A stretch of DNA of 64,000 bases from Enterobacter cloacae (GTDB lineage Bacteria; Pseudomonadota; Gammaproteobacteria; Enterobacterales; Enterobacteriaceae), in assembly GCF_013375935.1 (NCBI RefSeq), contig NZ_CP056117.1, positions 3,162,001-3,226,000 of the forward strand, written 5' to 3'. Of the stretch, positions 17,142 through 26,669 are shown one piece after another. A program made the translations under genes and the position numbers. The notes under the pieces were generated by a model, which saw nothing but the letters and a program-made list of their open reading frames with translations, made no database searches and had not been told where the DNA came from. Positions within the stretch are counted from its first letter, which is position 1, and each line of letters begins with the position of its first letter.

Positions 17142-18044
17142 ATGAGAAAGGTAAAAATTGGACTGGCGTTGGGCTCAGGTGCCGCCCGGGGTTGGTCACA
17201 TATTGGCGTTATCAACGCCTTAAACCAGATGGGGATTGACGTTGATATCGTTGCAGGTTGTTCTATCGGGTCGCTCGTCGGGTCCGCTTACGCCTGCGGC
17301 AAGCTCCCGGAGCTCGAAAGCTGGGTGCGCTCTTTTCGCTACTGGGATGTGCTGCGCCTGATGGATCTCTCCTGGCAGCGCGGCGGGCTGCTGCGCGGGG
17401 AACGCGTGTTCAACCAGTTCCGCAAGATTATGCCGCACGCTGACTTCAGCTACTGCCATATGCCATTTGGTGCCGTTGCCACCAACCTCAGTACGGGCCG
17501 GGAAATATGGCTCACCGAAGGGGATATTCACCGTGCCGTACGCGCCTCCTGTAGCATACCGGGCTTAATGGCCCCCGTGCCGCACAACGGCTACTGGCTC
17601 GTTGATGGCGGGGTAGTGAATCCCGTGCCCATCTCGCTGACGCGTGCTATGGGGGCAGATATCGTCATCGCCGTAGATTTACAGCACGACGCCCATCTTA
17701 TGCAGCAGGATCTGATGTCGGTTAATCTTCAGAGCGATGAGGCAGAAACAGAGAAACTGGCGTGGCATGCGCGTCTGCGCGGCAGAATAGGGCGTCTGGC
17801 CTCCCGTCGTGCGGTAGCCGCGCCTAACGCCGTCGAAATCATGACGACCTCCATTCAAATCCTTGAGAATCGCCTGAAGCGAAACCGTATGGCGGGCGAT
17901 CCTCCGGATATTCTTATTCAACCCTATTGCCCACAAATCTCAACCTTAGATTTCCACCGGGCTGAAGCCGCCATTGCAGCGGGCTCGTTAGCCGTCGAAA
18001 AGAAAATAGATGAACTGTTGCCTTTTGTGCGTACAGCACGTTAA
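17142..18044 (+). CDS. rssA: Patatin-like phospholipase RssA
   Basis: Patatin-family serine acyl-hydrolase. It has an oxyanion loop GSGAARG near residue 12, nucleophile motif GCSIGS near 39 and the DGG motif (LVDGGVVNP) near 160, giving a Ser-Asp dyad. The substrate is unknown. The ATG at 17142 gives MRKVKIGLALGSG and 300 residues, matching E. coli; earlier in-frame starts add 14 unconserved residues. It sits just upstream of rssB and is commonly cotranscribed with it. Confidence 0.93.
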   Translation: MRKVKIGLALGSGAARGWSHIGVINALNQMGIDVDIVAGCSIGSLVGSAYACGKLPELESWVRSFRYWDVLRLMDLSWQRGGLLRGERVFNQFRKIMPHADFSYCHMPFGAVATNLSTGREIWLTEGDIHRAVRASCSIPGLMAPVPHNGYWLVDGGVVNPVPISLTRAMGADIVIAVDLQHDAHLMQQDLMSVNLQSDEAETEKLAWHARLRGRIGRLASRRAVAAPNAVEIMTTSIQILENRLKRNRMAGDPPDILIQPYCPQISTLDFHRAEAAIAAGSLAVEKKIDELLPFVRTAR

Positions 18045-18133
18045 GCACTTTTTTGATTACTTCAGCAAAATCTGACAGGCGATAGTACCAATAGCATGCC
18101 ACTATTGAGTAACTGTCAGCCAGGGGAGGAACC

Positions 18134-19147
18134 ATGACACAGCCATTGGCCGGAAAACACATTTTGATAGTTGAAGGCGAGCCCGTTTTCCGATCGCTAC
18201 TGGATTCGTGGTTATCCTCACTGGGTGCAACCACGTCCCTTGCCGAAGATGGCGTCGAGGCGCTGGAAAAAATGGCCAGCATTACGCCTGACCTGATGAT
18301 CTGTGATATCGAGATGCCTCGCATGAACGGCCTGATGCTGGTGGAGAACCTGCGTAACGAAGGGGATCAGACCCCCATTCTGGTTATCTCCGCCACCGAG
18401 AATATGTCGGATATCGCCAAAGCGCTGCGTCTGGGGGTGCAGGATATCCTGCTCAAGCCCGTCAAGGATTTAAACCGTCTGCGTGAAACGGTGCTCGCGT
18501 GCCTGTACCCTAATATGTTTAATTCACGGGTTGAGGAAGAAGAACGTTTATTCCAGGACTGGGATGCGTTAGTCAGTAATCCCCTTGCGGCCGCAAAGTT
18601 GCTTCAGGAGCTTCAGCCGCCCGTGCAGCAAAATATTTCTCATTGCCGGGTAAATTATCGCCAGCTGGTAGCGGCTGACCAGCCGGGACTGGTGCTGGAT
18701 ATTGCTCCGTTATCAGATTCCGATCTCGCCTTTTATTGTCTGGACGTCACTCGGGCAGGAGATAACGGCGTTTTGGCTGCCTTATTGCTGCGCGCGCTGT
18801 TTAATGGTTTGTTACAGGAACAATTATCCCATCAGGGGCAACGGCTTCCTGAGCTAGGCAGTTTACTCAAACAGGTTAACCAGCTTTTCCGCCAGGTGAA
18901 TTTACCGGGTCAGTTCCCGCTTCTGGTTGGCTATTATCACAGCGGGTTGAATAACCTTATTCTGGTATCGGCAGGGTTAAATGCCACGCTGAATACCGGA
19001 GAACATCATATTCAGGTGAGTAATGGCGTACCGTTGGGGACGCTGGGAAATACTTACCTTAATCAAATTAGTCATCGCTGCACCTCCTGGCAGTGTCAAA
19101 TTTGGGGTGCGGGTGGACGGTTACGCTTAATGTTGTCCACGGAGTAA
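18134..19147 (+). CDS. rssB: RpoS adaptor / anti-sigma response regulator RssB
   Basis: Delivers sigma S (RpoS) to ClpXP for degradation during growth. The N-terminal receiver domain (residues 1-120) has phospho-acceptor Asp58 in [13 protein letters not shown]. The C-terminal half is a degenerate PP2C-like domain used for RpoS binding. Length is 337 residues as in E. coli. AGGGGAGG precedes the ATG. The 199 bases to galU hold the galU promoter region and nothing else I can identify. Confidence 0.96.
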   Translation: MTQPLAGKHILIVEGEPVFRSLLDSWLSSLGATTSLAEDGVEALEKMASITPDLMICDIEMPRMNGLMLVENLRNEGDQTPILVISATENMSDIAKALRLGVQDILLKPVKDLNRLRETVLACLYPNMFNSRVEEEERLFQDWDALVSNPLAAAKLLQELQPPVQQNISHCRVNYRQLVAADQPGLVLDIAPLSDSDLAFYCLDVTRAGDNGVLAALLLRALFNGLLQEQLSHQGQRLPELGSLLKQVNQLFRQVNLPGQFPLLVGYYHSGLNNLILVSAGLNATLNTGEHHIQVSNGVPLGTLGNTYLNQISHRCTSWQCQIWGAGGRLRLMLSTE

Positions 19148-19346
19148 GCAATCGGTTTTTATTTTTCAGATTGCTTTACCTGTGTTTTTGCCGGCGGTGC
19201 TACTATCGCTGCAAGTTTCATGCGTATTTGTCTTAATTGATCGGCAACGCGTCCTTTTCAGACCCGTATTAGTGGCTGAGACTGTATACTCAACGCGTTA
19301 TTCAATGCATAAAAGTTCAAAACTTGAACAATTCAGGAGAATTTCA

Positions 19347-20252
19347 ATGGCTGCCCTAAATTCGAAAGTCAGAAAGGCCGTTATCCCGGTGGCGGGATTG
19401 GGTACCAGGATGTTGCCAGCGACGAAGGCAATCCCAAAAGAGATGCTGCCTCTGGTTGATAAGCCATTAATCCAGTATGTCGTGAATGAGTGTATTGCTG
19501 CAGGTATCACCGAAATTGTTCTGGTGACGCATTCATCTAAAAACTCTATCGAAAACCACTTCGATACCAGTTTCGAACTTGAAGCGATGCTGGAAAAACG
19601 CGTTAAGCGTCAGCTGCTGGAAGAAGTTCAGTCTATTTGCCCTCCACACGTGACCATTATGCAGGTTCGCCAGGGCCTGGCGAAAGGTCTGGGCCATGCG
19701 GTACTGTGCGCGCATCCGGTAGTGGGTGATGAGCCCGTTGCGGTAATCCTGCCAGACGTCATTCTGGACGAATACGAATCCGATCTTTCCCAGGAAAACC
19801 TGGCAGAGATGATCAAACGCTTCGACGAAACCGGCAGCGGCCAGATCATGGTTGAGCCAGTCGACGACGTTACCGCTTACGGCGTGGTTGACTGCAAGGG
19901 CGTAAACCTGCAACCGGGCGAAAGCGTGCCGATGGTTGGCGTTGTAGAAAAACCTAAGGCTGACGTTGCGCCGTCTAACCTCGCTGTCGTAGGCCGCTAT
20001 GTGCTCAGCGCAGAGATTTGGGCGCTGCTGGCGAAAACCCCTCCGGGTGCTGGTGATGAAATCCAGCTGACGGATGCCATTGATATGCTGATCGAGAAAG
20101 AGACCGTAGAAGCCTACCATATGAAAGGTAAGAGCCATGACTGCGGGAATAAACTCGGTTATATGCAGGCGTTCGTTGAATATGGCATTCGCCACAACAG
20201 CCTGGGTGAAGAATTTAAAGCCTGGCTCAAAGGTAGCGTGGGTATTAAGTAA
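19347..20252 (+). CDS. galU: UTP-glucose-1-phosphate uridylyltransferase
   Basis: Makes UDP-glucose for LPS core, capsule, trehalose and galactose metabolism. The nucleotidyltransferase signature is at residues ~16-36 ([19 protein letters not shown]), with [11 protein letters not shown] near 135 and VEKP near 200. The ATG at 19347, preceded by AGGAG, gives 301 residues. The longer frame back to 19182 adds 55 residues not seen in the family. The terminator at 20277 follows. Confidence 0.97.
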   Translation: MAALNSKVRKAVIPVAGLGTRMLPATKAIPKEMLPLVDKPLIQYVVNECIAAGITEIVLVTHSSKNSIENHFDTSFELEAMLEKRVKRQLLEEVQSICPPHVTIMQVRQGLAKGLGHAVLCAHPVVGDEPVAVILPDVILDEYESDLSQENLAEMIKRFDETGSGQIMVEPVDDVTAYGVVDCKGVNLQPGESVPMVGVVEKPKADVAPSNLAVVGRYVLSAEIWALLAKTPPGAGDEIQLTDAIDMLIEKETVEAYHMKGKSHDCGNKLGYMQAFVEYGIRHNSLGEEFKAWLKGSVGIK

Positions 20253-20276
20253 TAATCCTCCAGCCTGCTAAACAAG

Positions 20277-20306
20277 ACCGGTGCGGCGATGCTCACCGGT
20301 TTTTTT
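20277..20306 (+). terminator. Terminator of galU
   Basis: Stem ACCGGTG/CACCGGT with a ten-base loop, followed by a T run. Confidence 0.85.
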
Positions 20307-20411
20307 ATGCCTGCCGTGCGGTATTTGTCACCGTGATTGTCAAGGACGTTAAATAGTGCGCATCGCAATATGACAGAGTGTAAGGAGATGTACGGGAAAT
20401 ATGGCAGGCAT

Positions 20412-20438
20412 AAAAAATCCCGCTCAGGGCGGGATTTT
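20412..20438 (-). terminator. Terminator of hns
   Basis: AATCCCGC and GCGGGATT form the stem with A and T runs on either side. It lies just past the hns stop on the minus strand. Confidence 0.8.
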
Positions 20439-20453
20439 CAGAATCTTTCCAGA

Positions 20454-20867
20454 TTAATCCTTGATAAGGAAGTCATCCAGTTGTTTGCCTTGCTCGTCCA
20501 TTGCTTTCTTGATAACAGCAGGAGTACGACCCTGGCCGGTCCAGGTTTTCTCTTCGCCGTTCTCATCAATGTAGCTATATTTAGCAGGGCGTGCAGCGCG
20601 TTTTGCTTTGGTGCCCGTTTTCGCTGCTGCCATGCTGTTCAGCAATTCATTTGGATCGATACCGTCAGCAATCAGCATTTCGCGATACTGTTGCAGTTTA
20701 CGCGTACGTTCTTCGATTTCAGCAGCGGCTGCGCTTTCTTCTTCACGACGTTCGTTAACTACAACTTCTAATTTTTCCAGCATTTCTTCAAGCGTCTCAA
20801 GGGTACATTCTCTTGCCTGCGCACGAAGAGTACGGATGTTGTTCAGAATTTTAAGTGCTTCGCTCAT
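20454..20867 (-). CDS. hns: Nucleoid-associated silencer H-NS
   Basis: A 137-residue DNA-binding protein that silences AT-rich DNA. The N-terminal coiled-coil oligomerisation region (about residues 1-65, rich in Glu/Arg heptads) is joined by a linker to the C-terminal DNA-binding domain with the AT-hook-like TWTGQGRTP near residue 110. It is nearly identical to E. coli H-NS. The upstream region is AT-rich, consistent with the known autoregulation. Confidence 0.98.
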   Translation of the reverse strand: MSEALKILNNIRTLRAQARECTLETLEEMLEKLEVVVNERREEESAAAAEIEERTRKLQQYREMLIADGIDPNELLNSMAAAKTGTKAKRAARPAKYSYIDENGEEKTWTGQGRTPAVIKKAMDEQGKQLDDFLIKD

Positions 20868-21418
20868 TGTAGTAATCTCAAACTTATAATGGGGGTGGGT
20901 TTGTTGTCCTAATAATAGAGCGTTAATTTGACTTGTGCAATAGGCCGGAATGTAAGGAATTCAAAAAATACAAAATAAACGACGCTATTATTAATTACGC
21001 TATCTTAAATTTCATTGCTTGTCTGACCTGTCAGATATCGATGCAAACGGCAAAAACTCGTCATTTGCATGTTTGTTTTGTGACTTTTCCCGCAGGAATT
21101 ATAGTTGCGGTTGATAAATATCAGCCTTTTGTATTACTCCGGGAAAGCGCAGCCAGAACGAAAATAGTTAATAAATAGTGAATTTTAAAGCACGAACAAT
21201 CCAGTATAAAAAGAAGTGTTATCACTTACGTTGCGCTTGTCATATTGTCATTGCTATATGCCTTTACTGCCTGTTTTAACGCATTATTTTACGCAGAATG
21301 CTGAGGGATTAACCGCTGCTCAAAGGCCCCGAACGTGCGGTCTGGCGCAGATGCAGGTACGAAATATGGTACAATGAATCATCGGGAATATTACACATTG
21401 ATTAGGATTTTTCGGCCA
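20868..21418. other. hns-tdk intergenic region
   Basis: 551 bases, markedly AT-rich in 20900-21300, between the divergent hns and tdk genes. It must carry the hns promoter (minus) and tdk promoter (plus). An 81-codon TTG-initiated frame at 20933 lacks a ribosome site and has no recognisable family, so I do not call it. I see no other gene. Confidence 0.6.
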
Positions 21419-22033
21419 ATGGCACAACTTTATTTCTACTATTCGGCAATGAACGCAGGGAAATCGACGGCGTTACTGCAATCCTCATACAATTATCAGG
21501 AACGTGGCATGCGTACCGTTGTGTACACCGCTGAAATCGACGATCGCTTCGGTGCCGGGAAAGTGAGTTCACGAATAGGGCTATCGTCGCCTGCAAGGCT
21601 GTTTAACCCTGCAACGGATCTGCTTGAGGATATTCGTACCGAGCATGCCGCTAAGCCTGTACACTGCGTGCTGGTCGATGAAAGCCAGTTTTTGACCCGA
21701 GAGCAGGTCCATGCGCTTTCAGACGTTGTGGATGAACTGGATATTCCCGTGCTGTGCTACGGATTACGTACCGATTTTCGTGGAGAGTTATTTGCCGGAA
21801 GTCAGTATCTGCTCGCCTGGTCAGATAAGCTGGTTGAGCTGAAAACGATTTGTTTCTGCGGTCGTAAGGCCAGCATGGTGCTTCGCCTTGACCAGTCGGG
21901 CAAACCCTACGCTGATGGCGAGCAGGTGGTGATAGGGGGCAATGAGCGCTATGTCTCGGTGTGCCGCAAGCATTATAAAGAGGCGCTGGTCGTAGGCTCG
22001 CTGACGGCACTACAGGGCGACAGCCGGAAATAA
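21419..22033 (+). CDS. tdk: Thymidine kinase
   Basis: Type II thymidine kinase of the salvage pathway, converting thymidine to dTMP with ATP. The P-loop is at residues 8-17 (AMNAGKST), Walker-B-like VLVDESQFL near residue 84, and zinc cysteines lie in CFCGRK and in VSVCRKHY. The start at 21419 gives [11 protein letters not shown] and 204 residues. The earlier in-frame ATGs would add 28 unconserved residues. Confidence 0.95.
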   Translation: MAQLYFYYSAMNAGKSTALLQSSYNYQERGMRTVVYTAEIDDRFGAGKVSSRIGLSSPARLFNPATDLLEDIRTEHAAKPVHCVLVDESQFLTREQVHALSDVVDELDIPVLCYGLRTDFRGELFAGSQYLLAWSDKLVELKTICFCGRKASMVLRLDQSGKPYADGEQVVIGGNERYVSVCRKHYKEALVVGSLTALQGDSRK

Positions 22034-22056
22034 CAGAGCTGCTGTTATTCAGATAT

Positions 22057-22084
22057 AAAAAAACCCGCCGCTGGCGGGTTTTTT
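22057..22084. terminator. Bidirectional terminator between tdk and adhE
   Basis: AAAACCCGCC and GGCGGGTTTT flank a three-base loop, with A and T runs on both sides. It serves the convergent tdk and adhE genes. Confidence 0.88.
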
Positions 22085-22097
22085 GTCACGCTGTCAA

Positions 22098-24776
22098 TTA
22101 CGCGTTTTTCTTCGCTTTCTTGTCAGCTTTTACTAATGGAAGTTCCACTTTCACAGCAGCAACATCGCTTTCAGTGAATTCACGGCCGTAGTAGGTATCC
22201 AGCAGGATCTGTTTCAGCTCGGAAATCAGCGGGTAGCGTGGGTTAGCACCGGTACACTGGTCATCGAACGCATCTTCAGACAGCTTGTCTACGTGTGCGA
22301 GGAAGTCAGCTTCCTGAACACCTGCTTCACGGATAGACTTAGGAATACCCAGCTCCGCCTTCAGGCTTTCCAGCCACGCCAGCAGCTTCTCAATCTTCGC
22401 AGCAGTACGGTCGCCCGGTGCGCTCAGACCCAGGTGGTCAGCGATTTCAGCGTAACGACGACGAGCCTGTGGGCGGTCGTACTGGCTGAATGCAGTCTGT
22501 TTGGTTGGGTTGTCGTTGGCGTTATAACGGATAACGTTGCTGATCAACAGGGCGTTCGCCAGACCGTGTGGAATGTGGAACTGTGAACCCAGTTTGTGAG
22601 CCATAGAGTGGCAAACACCGAGGAAGGCGTTAGCAAACGCGATACCCGCGATGGTTGCTGCACTGTGTACACGCTCACGTGCTACAGGGTTTTTCGATCC
22701 TTCGTTATAGGATGCCGGCAGGTTTTCTTTCAGCAGCTTCAGCGCCTGCAGAGCCTGACCGTCAGAGAACTCAGAGGCCAGTACGGAAACGTAAGCTTCC
22801 AGAGCGTGAGTCACAGCATCCAGACCACCGAACGCACACAGTGATTTTGGCATTTCCATAACCAGGTTGGCATCGACGATAGCCATATCTGGCGTCAGCG
22901 CGTAGTCAGCCAGCGGATATTTCTGACCCGTTGCGTCATCAGTCACAACCGCAAACGGCGTTACTTCTGAACCGGTACCGGAAGTGGTGGTGACGGCAAT
23001 CATTTTCGCTTTCACGCCCATTTTCGGGAACTTGTAGATACGTTTACGGATATCCATAAAGCGCAGCGCCAGTTCTTCGAAGTGCGTTTCAGGATGCTCG
23101 TACATGACCCACATAATTTTCGCGGCGTCCATTGGGGAACCGCCACCCAGTGCGATGATCACATCTGGTTTGAAGGAGTTTGCCAGTTCGGCACCTTTAC
23201 GTACAACGCTCAGGGTTGGGTCAGCTTCAACTTCAAAGAAGACTTCAGTTTCGACGCCAGCCGCTTTCAGAACAGAGGTGATCTGGTCTGCATAGCCATT
23301 GTTGAACAGGAAACGGTCGGTCACGATGAGCGCACGTTTGTGGCCATCAGTAATCACTTCATCCAGCGCGATTGGCAGGGAGCCACGGCGGAAGTAGATA
23401 GATTTCGGAAGTTTGTGCCACAACATGTTTTCAGCTCGCTTAGCAACGGTTTTCTTGTTGATCAGGTGTTTTGGACCAACGTTTTCAGAGATGGAGTTAC
23501 CACCCCAGGAACCACAACCCAGAGTCAGGGAAGGTGCGAGTTTGAAGTTGTACAGGTCACCGATACCACCCTGAGAAGCAGGGGTGTTGATCAGAATACG
23601 CGCCGTTTTCATCTTCTGACCGAAGTGAGCAACGCGTTCTGGCTGGTTATCCTGGTCGGTGTACAGGCAGGAGGTGTGACCGATACCGCCCATAGCGACC
23701 AGTTTCTCGGCTTTTTCTACCGCATCATCGAAATCTTTGGCACGGTACATTGCCAGCGTTGGGGACAGTTTTTCGTGAGCAAACGGCTCGCTTTCATCTA
23801 CAACCTTAACTTCACCGATCAGAATCTTGGTGGTAGCAGGAACGGTAAAGCCAGCGAGTTCAGCGATTTTATAAGCTGGCTGACCAACGATGGCGGCGTT
23901 CAGCGCACCATTTTTCAGAATTACGTCCTGAACGGCTTTCAGCTCTTTACCCTGCAGCAGGTAGCCGCCGTGGCTGGCGAAACGTTCACGAACGGCGTCG
24001 TACACAGAATCAACGACGACGACAGACTGTTCAGACGCACAGATAACGCCGTTATCGAAGGTTTTGGACATCAGAACAGAGGCAACAGCACGCTTAATAT
24101 CAGCCGTTTCGTCGATAACAACAGGTGTGTTGCCCGCGCCTACGCCGATTGCCGGTTTACCGGAGCTGTATGCTGCTTTAACCATACCAGGACCACCGGT
24201 CGCCAGAATCAGATTAATGTCTGGGTGATGCATAAGGGCGTTGGACAGCTCAACGGAAGGTTGGTCGATCCAGCCGATTAAATCTTTTGGTGCGCCCGCA
24301 GCAATGGCAGCCTGCAGGACGATGTCTGCTGCTTTGTTGGTGGCGTCTTTCGCACGTGGATGCGGGGAGAAGATAATTGCGTTACGGGTCTTCAGGCTGA
24401 TCAGAGATTTGAAGATTGCGGTAGAGGTTGGGTTAGTGGTTGGAACGATACCGCAAATGATGCCGATCGGTTCTGCAATAGTGATGGTGCCGAAAGTATC
24501 GTCTTCTGACAGCACGCCGCAGGTTTTCTCATCTTTATAGGCGTTGTAGATATACTCTGAAGCAAAGTGGTTTTTGATCACTTTATCTTCAACGATACCC
24601 ATACCGGATTCGGCAACGGCCATTTTAGCGAGAGGGATTCGAGCATCTGCAGCAGCCAGAGCGGCCGCGCGGAAGATTTTATCAACCTGTTCTTGGGTGA
24701 AATTGGCATATTCACGCTGGGCTTTTTTTACGCGCTCGACGAGGGCGTTCAGTTCAGCGATATTGGTAACAGCCAT
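22098..24776 (-). CDS. adhE: Bifunctional acetaldehyde-CoA / alcohol dehydrogenase
   Basis: Fermentative enzyme reducing acetyl-CoA to acetaldehyde and then ethanol with two NADH; it forms spirosomes. The N-terminal ALDH domain (about residues 1-440) has catalytic Cys in NGVICASEQS near 246. The C-terminal iron-dependent ADH domain (about 450-870) has GGGSPMDAAK for NAD and metal histidines in GVCHSMAHKLG and HIPHGLANA. Length is 892 residues against 891 in E. coli. The start at 24776 gives MAVTNIAELN with GGAGAG upstream. Confidence 0.98.
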   Translation of the reverse strand: MAVTNIAELNALVERVKKAQREYANFTQEQVDKIFRAAALAAADARIPLAKMAVAESGMGIVEDKVIKNHFASEYIYNAYKDEKTCGVLSEDDTFGTITIAEPIGIICGIVPTTNPTSTAIFKSLISLKTRNAIIFSPHPRAKDATNKAADIVLQAAIAAGAPKDLIGWIDQPSVELSNALMHHPDINLILATGGPGMVKAAYSSGKPAIGVGAGNTPVVIDETADIKRAVASVLMSKTFDNGVICASEQSVVVVDSVYDAVRERFASHGGYLLQGKELKAVQDVILKNGALNAAIVGQPAYKIAELAGFTVPATTKILIGEVKVVDESEPFAHEKLSPTLAMYRAKDFDDAVEKAEKLVAMGGIGHTSCLYTDQDNQPERVAHFGQKMKTARILINTPASQGGIGDLYNFKLAPSLTLGCGSWGGNSISENVGPKHLINKKTVAKRAENMLWHKLPKSIYFRRGSLPIALDEVITDGHKRALIVTDRFLFNNGYADQITSVLKAAGVETEVFFEVEADPTLSVVRKGAELANSFKPDVIIALGGGSPMDAAKIMWVMYEHPETHFEELALRFMDIRKRIYKFPKMGVKAKMIAVTTTSGTGSEVTPFAVVTDDATGQKYPLADYALTPDMAIVDANLVMEMPKSLCAFGGLDAVTHALEAYVSVLASEFSDGQALQALKLLKENLPASYNEGSKNPVARERVHSAATIAGIAFANAFLGVCHSMAHKLGSQFHIPHGLANALLISNVIRYNANDNPTKQTAFSQYDRPQARRRYAEIADHLGLSAPGDRTAAKIEKLLAWLESLKAELGIPKSIREAGVQEADFLAHVDKLSEDAFDDQCTGANPRYPLISELKQILLDTYYGREFTESDVAAVKVELPLVKADKKAKKNA

Positions 24777-25256
24777 AATGCTCTCCTGATAATGTTTAAA
24801 CTCTTTTAGTAAACCAGCGCTCGATACGTCAGACAGTATAGTCAGAGCCGATTCCACTTGCGTAACACACAGTAAAACAAAGGATTACTCTCTGCTCCAG
24901 CTCACTAATTTACTAAAAGAGCCTTACCTTAGCATCATACCTTTTTGATAGGTGATCTCCCTGGCGGCGTAATCAAGATTACTCACTTCTGAGTACGAAA
25001 ATTATGATCTGGGTCAATTTTCCACTAAGCTGATACCTTTCAGCAGGGTTAATTTGTGCTAATTATTCCACTGTTAAATAATTAAGTAACTATTGGAAGT
25101 GCCGCTATCATTGATTATACAAACGTTTAACATCATGAATTGATAACGTTTAGGCACAGATTTCTGGTGAAGTATGCGGCTAAAAAGCGTATCTTCAGCG
25201 CGGATTTATCATGACACGCTATCTCTTCCAGGCCATGCTCATTTGCGGAGCTTAAT
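24777..25256. other. adhE-ychE intergenic regulatory region
   Basis: 480 bases between divergent genes. E. coli adhE has a long leader with multiple promoters here, controlled by Cra, FIS, NarL and RpoS. I see AT-rich promoter-like DNA but cannot assign individual sites with confidence. No gene is evident. Confidence 0.5.
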
Positions 25257-25904
25257 GTGATTCAAACGCTCTTTGATTTTCCTACATATTTTAAGTTTTT
25301 TATCGGCTTGTTTGCCCTGGTCAACCCGGTCGGGATCATCCCTGTCTTTATTAGTATGACCAGCTATCAAACGGCAGCTGCAAGAAATAAAACCAACCTG
25401 ACGGCAAACCTGTCGGTGGCGATCATCTTGCTGACCTCCCTTTATCTTGGTGACGCCATTCTGCAGGTGTTCGGGATCTCGATTGATTCGTTCCGTATTG
25501 CGGGTGGGATCCTCGTGGTGACCATTGCGATGTCGATGATCAGCGGCAAGCTGGGGGAGGATAAGCAGAACAAGCAGGAAAAATCAGAGACGGCGATCCG
25601 CGAAAGCATTGGCGTGGTACCGCTGGCCTTACCGCTCATGGCAGGACCGGGTGCGATCAGCTCAACCATTGTGTGGGGTACGCGCTACCACAGCCTGATG
25701 CATCTGATTGGTTTTTCCGTTGCCATTGCTCTGTTCGCGCTCTGCTGCTGGGGCGTGTTCCGCATGGCGCCATGGCTGGTTCGCCTGCTGGGACAAACGG
25801 GCATCAACGTCATTACCCGTATCATGGGGCTGCTGTTAATGGCATTGGGCATTGAATTTATCGTCACCGGTATAAAAAGCATATTCCCCGGATTATTACA
25901 CTGA
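25257..25904 (+). CDS. ychE: MarC-family inner membrane protein YchE
   Basis: A 215-residue, six-helix membrane protein of the MarC (UPF0056) family with the family motifs NPVGIIPVFISMT near residue 23 and LPLMAGPGAIS near 125. Transport function is presumed but unproven. The start is GTG at 25257 with GGAG seven bases upstream; it gives MIQTLFDFP as in E. coli. Confidence 0.92.
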   Translation: MIQTLFDFPTYFKFFIGLFALVNPVGIIPVFISMTSYQTAAARNKTNLTANLSVAIILLTSLYLGDAILQVFGISIDSFRIAGGILVVTIAMSMISGKLGEDKQNKQEKSETAIRESIGVVPLALPLMAGPGAISSTIVWGTRYHSLMHLIGFSVAIALFALCCWGVFRMAPWLVRLLGQTGINVITRIMGLLLMALGIEFIVTGIKSIFPGLLH

Positions 25905-25919
25905 CCTTCATTTGAAACG

Positions 25920-25946
25920 ACGGAGCCGATGGCTCCGTTTTTTTTA
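25920..25946 (+). terminator. Terminator of ychE
   Basis: ACGGAGCC/GGCTCCGT stem with a three-base loop and a run of T. Confidence 0.9.
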
Positions 25947-26669
25947 CGTGATTATCAGCAAATCATATAAATAAAGTTGAAATGCGCTCCCGTCATAATA
26001 AGTTCTGCTAATAACTCTGTTTTGTTATTTTTCAAGAGGTTGTTAATTTCACCCTTCCCATCCTGCTCATAAATCCTTCGAACCCTTTGTTATTTTACTC
26101 ACATGATACTCTGGGGCTTGCTGACGGATAACCGAAATGATATTAGTAAATTCTGAGATGGCTCAGACGAATGTGCTAAATAATAACCATTTGTTAAATT
26201 TTCGTGAAAAAATTGAGCTGTCAGGCAATGTCATCGCGGTTACGAGCACTTTTTCTGTAATGTCATAATAAACAAGCATTTTTAGCATTTCCTTCAGGGT
26301 TGGTGTCTGCCATCAACGAGTGTTCAGGCGCTATAAAAGAGAAATGCTTAACAAATTTGCAAAATGTATTGGCGAGTGGTACCATTTGGTACTTTCCGGC
26401 CTTATATTTTGCTGAATTAAACAAGTTGATGAGAATTATTTTCAGATAGCTCTCGCCAATAAAATCCACGCTCTCTCTGACAGGGGAGAGGGTTAAAGAA
26501 TCGACGCAAGGCCGCCGTACGAGCGGTCAGTAATAATGAAGTCGGTGATAGCAAGAAGTAAAAAAAGAACCTGACAGCAGCAAAAAAAACTCCTGCGCTG
26601 TACAGGCCCCAACAGGGGATTACACAACTGGCGAAGGCCGGTCATTATAATGAGTGGAGTATCAACACA
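25947..26669. other. Long AT-rich region upstream of oppA
   Basis: About 720 bases with no convincing gene; a 68-codon minus-strand frame at 26263-26469 has no family resemblance. It presumably contains the opp promoter and long leader. In E. coli and Salmonella, Lrp acts upstream of oppA and the sRNA GcvB pairs near the oppA ribosome-binding site, here GGAG at 26655. I cannot delimit those sites. Confidence 0.5.

Noticed and set aside
20933..21178. 81-codon frame between hns and tdk
   Set aside because: TTG start, no ribosome-binding site, AT-rich spacer composition, no family.
23082..24281. Plus-strand 399-codon frame opposite adhE
   Set aside because: A shadow of the highly biased adhE gene, with no recognisable domain and no ribosome site.
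26263..26469. 68-codon minus-strand frame upstream of oppA
   Set aside because: No Shine-Dalgarno sequence, no similarity, and it lies in regulatory DNA.
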